From assembly GCA_964646585.1 (NCBI GenBank), contig CAZYEY010000264.1, positions 1 through 6,657 on the forward strand: 6,657 nucleotides of DNA, in the 5' to 3' direction. The DNA is from PFJX01 sp964646585. Its GTDB lineage: Bacteria > Pseudomonadota > Gammaproteobacteria > Burkholderiales > Thiobacillaceae. The notes beneath the pieces are model-generated. The model was not told where the DNA came from, did not search any database, and saw nothing but the letters and a program-made list of their open reading frames with translations. The position numbers and the translations under genes were made by a program. This document shows, in pieces, positions 4,902 through 6,657 of the stretch (within the stretch, counting starts at the first letter, position 1; each line of letters begins with the position of its first letter).

Positions 4902-6657
4902 TCAGTCCTGATGGAGGATCACCCCGGCCAGGGGCGGCAGGGTCAATACCAGGGACTGGGGATAGCCCATCCAAGGCTGGTCTTCCGTCATCAGGCCGGC
5001 GCCGTTTCCCAGGTTGCCGCCGCCGTAGAAAGCCGAGTCGCTGTTGAAGATCTCCCGCCAGAAACCGGGGCTGGGGGCGCCGATGCGGTAGCCGTCCCGA
5101 GGCACCGGGGTGAAGTTCAAGGCGACGATGACGCTGCGGCCCTGGCGGTCGCGGCGCAGGAAGGTGAGGATGGACTGGTCGGCATCGTGGCAGTCGATCC
5201 AGGCGAAGCCTTCCGACTGGAAATCCAGATCATGCAGGGGAGGCAGATCCCGGTAGAGGCGGTTGAGATCCCGAAGACAGCGCTGGATGCCTGCGTGCCA
5301 GTGGGTTTCCAGCAGGCCCCAGTCCAGTTCCCACTTTTCCGACCATTCCCGGCCCTGACCGAATTCGTTGCCCATGAAGTTGAGCTTCTTGCCCGGGGAG
5401 GCAGCCTGGTAGGTGAGGAGCAGGCGCATGTTGGCGAACTGTTGCCAGGCGTCGCCGGGCATCTTGCCCAGCAGGGAGCGCTTGCCGTGCACGATCTCGT
5501 CATGGGAGAAGGGCAGGACGAAGTTCTCGGAATAGGCGTAGAGCTGGCCAAAGGTGAGGTTGTTGTGGTGGTAGCGGCGATACACCGGGTCTTGGCTCAT
5601 GTAGGCCAGGGTGTCGTTCATCCAGCCCATGTTCCACTTCATGGAGAAGCCCAGACCGCCCACGTAGGTGGGCCGGGACACCATGGGCCAGGCGGTGGAT
5701 TCCTCGGCGATGGTGAGCGCGCCGGGGAAACGCTCGTGGACCATGGCGTTCATTTCCCGCAGGAAGTCGATGGCTTCCAGGTTTTCCCGGCCGCCATATT
5801 TGTTGGGCAGCCACTCGCCGTCCTTGCGGGAGTAGTCGAGATACAGCATGGAGGCCACCGCGTCGACGCGGATGCCGTCCAGGTGGAATTCGGACAGCCA
5901 GTAGTAGGCGCTGGAGAGGAGGAAACCCCTCACCTCGGCGCGACCGTAATTGAAAATGTGGGTGCCCCAGTCCTGGTGTACGCCCAGGCGCGGATCCTCG
6001 TGCTCGTAGAGGGCGGTGCCGTCGAAGCGGGCCAGCGCCCAGGCATCCATGGGGAAATGGCCCGGCACCCAGTCCAGGAGGACGCCGATGCCGGCCCGAT
6101 GGCAGGTGTCCACGAAGTGGCGGAAGTCGTCGGCGGAGCCGAAGCGGGAGGAGGGCGCGAAGTAGCCCGTGGTCTGGTAGCCCCAGGATTCATCCAGGGG
6201 ATGCTCGGTGACGGGCAGCAGTTCCAGGTGGGTGTAGCCCAGATCCGCCACATAGGGCACCAGGGTTTCGGCCAATTCCCGCCAGCTGTAGAAGCGGCCA
6301 TCAGGATGACGGCGCCAGGAACCGGCGTGGACCTCGTAGATGTTCATGGGGGCGTGCAGCCAGTCGCGCTTGGCACGAGTCTGCATCCATTCTCCGTCCC
6401 CCCAGGCGTGGCGGGCGGGGGCAGGCACCACGGCGGCGGTGCCGGGGCGAAGCTCGAAGCACTGGGCGTAGGGATCGGCTTTCACCAGGATGGCGCCGCT
6501 GTCCCGGTTACGGATCTCGAATTTGTAGAGATCGCCCGAAGTCAGGCCGGGGATGAAGAGCTCCCAGATGCCGGACCCTCCCCGGGAGCGCATGGCGTGC
6601 ACGCGGCCGTCCCAGTTGTTGAAGCCCCCCACTACGGAAACCCGCTCGGCGTTGGGC
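4902..6657 (-). CDS. glgB: 1,4-alpha-glucan (glycogen) branching enzyme, 5' end outside window
   Basis: This GH13 enzyme cuts alpha-1,4 glucan chains and rejoins them as alpha-1,6 branches in glycogen synthesis, in the cytoplasm. 584 codons are visible with no start; the frame stays open to the right edge. It opens in the CBM48 domain (NAERVSVVGGFNNWDGR), continues into the (beta/alpha)8 catalytic barrel and ends with the C-terminal beta domain. Counting from the GTG at 6630-6632, the catalytic residues are D257 (in GIRVDAV), E310 (in IAEEST) and D378 (in FSHDEIVHGK). Their spacing of 53 and 68 residues equals that of E. coli D405, E458 and D526. About 140 residues of the E. coli protein would lie upstream, though many homologues lack the first of the two N-terminal domains. 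The GTG at 6630-6632 is not a plausible start because it falls within the conserved CBM48 strand. It is first in the visible glgB-corA-pgi cluster. Confidence 0.96.
   Translation of the reverse strand, partial: PNAERVSVVGGFNNWDGRVHAMRSRGGSGIWELFIPGLTSGDLYKFEIRNRDSGAILVKADPYAQCFELRPGTAAVVPAPARHAWGDGEWMQTRAKRDWLHAPMNIYEVHAGSWRRHPDGRFYSWRELAETLVPYVADLGYTHLELLPVTEHPLDESWGYQTTGYFAPSSRFGSADDFRHFVDTCHRAGIGVLLDWVPGHFPMDAWALARFDGTALYEHEDPRLGVHQDWGTHIFNYGRAEVRGFLLSSAYYWLSEFHLDGIRVDAVASMLYLDYSRKDGEWLPNKYGGRENLEAIDFLREMNAMVHERFPGALTIAEESTAWPMVSRPTYVGGLGFSMKWNMGWMNDTLAYMSQDPVYRRYHHNNLTFGQLYAYSENFVLPFSHDEIVHGKRSLLGKMPGDAWQQFANMRLLLTYQAASPGKKLNFMGNEFGQGREWSEKWELDWGLLETHWHAGIQRCLRDLNRLYRDLPPLHDLDFQSEGFAWIDCHDADQSILTFLRRDRQGRSVIVALNFTPVPRDGYRIGAPSPGFWREIFNSDSAFYGGGNLGNGAGLMTEDQPWMGYPQSLVLTLPPLAGVILHQD
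4906..4909 (-). promoter_or_regulatory. Ribosome binding site deciding the TTG start of corA
   Basis: The minus strand reads CAGGA in the last codons of glgB, with AGGA seven bases before the TTG at 4896-4898. This supports the rare start codon over the internal GTG and ATG. Confidence 0.55.

Noticed and set aside
1..6657. Mobile element, CRISPR array, toxin-antitoxin or defence system
   Set aside because: No transposase or integrase, no terminal repeats, no repeat-spacer pattern and no effector-like genes were seen; composition is even across the window.

Overview
The window looks like ordinary chromosomal DNA of a GC-rich Gram-negative bacterium. The gene families, the GC-rich codon use and the style of the CorA and lipid-enzyme sequences suggest a betaproteobacterium, possibly Rhodocyclales-like; that placement is inferred from recalled sequence character, not from a search. 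I see no mobile element, CRISPR array, tRNA or rRNA, and no sign of a defence or otherwise new multi-gene system.

Left part (1-958): the first codons of a truncated minus-strand exported or membrane protein sit at the edge. A short gap follows with a clear minus-strand intrinsic terminator (147-170). Then comes a minus-strand gene (187-873) for an unrecognised exported protein made almost entirely of twelve tandem 12-13 residue units, each marked by a (D/N)-P pair. This repeat protein is the least explained object in the window. An 85-bp divergent gap (874-958) with a small perfect palindrome separates it from the next gene.

Middle part (959-2295, plus strand): a TatD-family metal-dependent hydrolase of the YjjV type and a CDP-alcohol phosphatidyltransferase overlap in an ATGA start/stop and so form a translationally coupled pair. 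The second gene runs tail-to-tail into pgi with a 26-bp overlap.

Right part (2270-6657, minus strand): glgB (glycogen branching enzyme, 5' end beyond the window), corA (Mg2+/Co2+ channel) and pgi (glucose-6-phosphate isomerase) are closely packed in that transcriptional order, with gaps of 3 and 25 nt. They look like one operon joining glycogen storage to hexose-phosphate metabolism with a magnesium channel between them. The catalytic residues of both enzymes and the GMN motif of CorA are intact, so all three are probably functional.
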